DNA of 5,634 nt from Clostridiales bacterium (GTDB lineage: Bacteria; Bacillota; Clostridia; Lachnospirales; WRAX01): positions 1-5,634 of the forward strand of contig JAISVU010000192.1 in NCBI GenBank assembly GCA_031271375.1. Direction: 5' to 3'. The notes below the pieces were generated by a model. It saw nothing but the letters and a program-made list of their open reading frames with translations. It ran no database searches and was not told the origin of the DNA. How positions within the stretch are numbered: the first letter of the stretch is position 1; each line of letters begins with the position of its first letter. The translations under genes and the position numbers were made by a program. Of the stretch, positions 4,841 through 5,634 are shown piece after piece.

Positions 4841-5634
4841 TTATAACGCCAATTCCGCTTCGGAAAGCTGAGACAGCGCTATTTGCCGGTACACCTCGCA
4901 GCCGGTCAGCAGTTCGGCGTGCTTGCCAATGCCGACGATCCGCCCCTGATCTAGCACGATTATCTGATCCGCGTTCTTTATCGTGCCGATACGCTGGGCT
5001 ACCACCAGCACGGTGGAACCGCCCAGTTTCGCCGCAATGGCCCGCCGCAGCGCGGCGTCGGTTTTGTAGTCCAGCGCCGAAAAACTATCGTCAAAGATGA
5101 ATATGCCAGGCCTTTTGCCGATCTTCGCGATGGCCCGGGCAATGCTGAGGCGCTGCTTCTGCCCGCCGGAAACGTTTGCGCCGGCCTGTGCGATAGGCTC
5201 ATTATACTTATCGGGTTTATCTTCGATGAACTCGGCAGCCTGGGCAATCGCCGCGGCGTCTTCCATGTCCTCATCGGTAATATTTACGTCCGCCACTTCG
5301 CCAAACTTTATATTAGAGGATATCAAACCCGAAAACAGCAGCGCCTTTTGGGGGATATAACCTATTTTTCCCCGCAGGGATTTGGTTTTGACCGTCCGCA
5401 CATCCGCGCCGTCCACAAGAATCTGCCCTTCAGTTGCATCATAAAACCGCGGTATCAGGTTAATCAGCGTGGATTTTCCGCTGCCGGTGGAACCGATGAA
5501 GGCCGTTGTCTGCCCCGGCTTCGCGGTGAAGTTAATGTCCTGAAGGAGGTATTCCTGCGCGCCGGGATATTTAAAGCTGACGTTTTTGAACTCCACCAAG
5601 CCCGCCGGGCCCGGAAACGACTGAAGCAAGCCTT
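4841..5634 (-). CDS. ABC exporter half-transporter, degenerate-site subunit (ATPase domain only; 5' part outside window)
   Basis: The frame is open to the right edge and stops with TAA at 4843-4841, leaving about 263 residues. It begins in the linker (GLLQSFPGPAG) just before a typical ATPase start, LVEFKNVSFKYPG. The TTG at 5629-5627 is thus an internal Leu, not a start, and the membrane domain lies beyond base 5634. Counting from that Leu: A-loop Y21, Walker A GSTGSGKST (46-54), Q-loop Q94, signature VSGGQ (153-157), Walker B IFIFD (176-180). Asp181 (codon 5089-5087) replaces the catalytic Glu, the D-loop is SALD (184-187), and Gln212 (codon 4996-4994) replaces the switch His. This is the normal degenerate-site pattern of heterodimeric exporters, not decay: the frame is intact and VSGGQ would complete the partner's active site. 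It is first in the operon as far as visible. Confidence 0.92.
   Translation of the reverse strand, partial: GLLQSFPGPAGLVEFKNVSFKYPGAQEYLLQDINFTAKPGQTTAFIGSTGSGKSTLINLIPRFYDATEGQILVDGADVRTVKTKSLRGKIGYIPQKALLFSGLISSNIKFGEVADVNITDEDMEDAAAIAQAAEFIEDKPDKYNEPIAQAGANVSGGQKQRLSIARAIAKIGKRPGIFIFDDSFSALDYKTDAALRRAIAAKLGGSTVLVVAQRIGTIKNADQIIVLDQGRIVGIGKHAELLTGCEVYRQIALSQLSEAELAL

Noticed and set aside
4987..5095. Loss of catalytic Glu and switch His taken as a decaying pseudogene
   Set aside because: The frame is intact, Walker A and signature are good, and Asp plus Gln at these two positions is the regular pattern of degenerate-site subunits in heterodimeric exporters.
4633..5100. 155-codon + strand open frame across the junction of the two ABC genes
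   Set aside because: It is antisense to both ABC genes, its product is Arg/Pro/Ala-rich with no domain pattern, and the opposite strand shows all the ATPase motifs.
5605..5614. 10-bp palindrome CCGGGCCCGG
   Set aside because: It lies in coding sequence for the Pro-Gly-Pro-Ala-Gly linker and is the sort of palindrome expected by chance in GC-rich codons.
5627..5629. TTG as the start of a stand-alone ATPase subunit
   Set aside because: The frame stays open to the window edge and the residues read as the linker before an ATPase domain. Homologous systems have a membrane domain immediately before it.

Overview
The window looks like chromosomal DNA of a Gram-positive anaerobe, most likely a Clostridia-type member of the Bacillota. 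Three things suggest this: a secreted protein with three C-terminal S-layer homology (SLH) repeats, strong purine-rich ribosome binding sites, and a two-gene asymmetric ABC exporter of the kind common in that phylum. Base composition is balanced to slightly GC-rich. No genus can be named from the sequence. There is no sign of a mobile element, CRISPR array, rRNA or tRNA.

Layout. (1) Bases 1-1994, + strand: a 5'-truncated gene for an exported, strongly acidic, beta-rich protein of unknown function ending in three SLH repeats. The reading frame is open to the left edge and begins inside a signal peptide, so the ATG at 165 is not the real start. (2) Bases 1995-2077: an 83-nt gap with a perfect palindrome, a weak candidate promoter and a good ribosome binding site. 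(3) Bases 2078-2917, + strand: a class I SAM-dependent methyltransferase. (4) Bases 2920-4818, - strand: a full ABC half-transporter (membrane domain plus ATPase). It converges on the methyltransferase with only 2 nt between the stop codons. (5) Bases 4841-5634, - strand: the ATPase half of the partner ABC half-transporter, whose membrane domain lies beyond the right edge.

How the genes fit together. The two ABC genes form an operon transcribed right to left with a 22-nt gap. Their motifs are complementary. The left-hand subunit keeps the catalytic Glu and switch His but has a variant signature (ISQGQ). The right-hand subunit has Asp for Glu and Gln for His but a good signature (VSGGQ). This is the expected pattern for a heterodimeric exporter with one consensus and one degenerate ATP site (TM287/288, BmrCD, LmrCD and EfrAB type). 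The SLH protein and the methyltransferase are codirectional and may be cotranscribed. A shared cell-envelope role is possible but not shown by the sequence.

I found no convincing new multi-gene system. The points most worth a second look are the uncharacterised export module fused to divergent SLH repeats, clustered complementary segments in and just before the methyltransferase start, and the 2-nt convergent junction with a hairpin but no U-tract.
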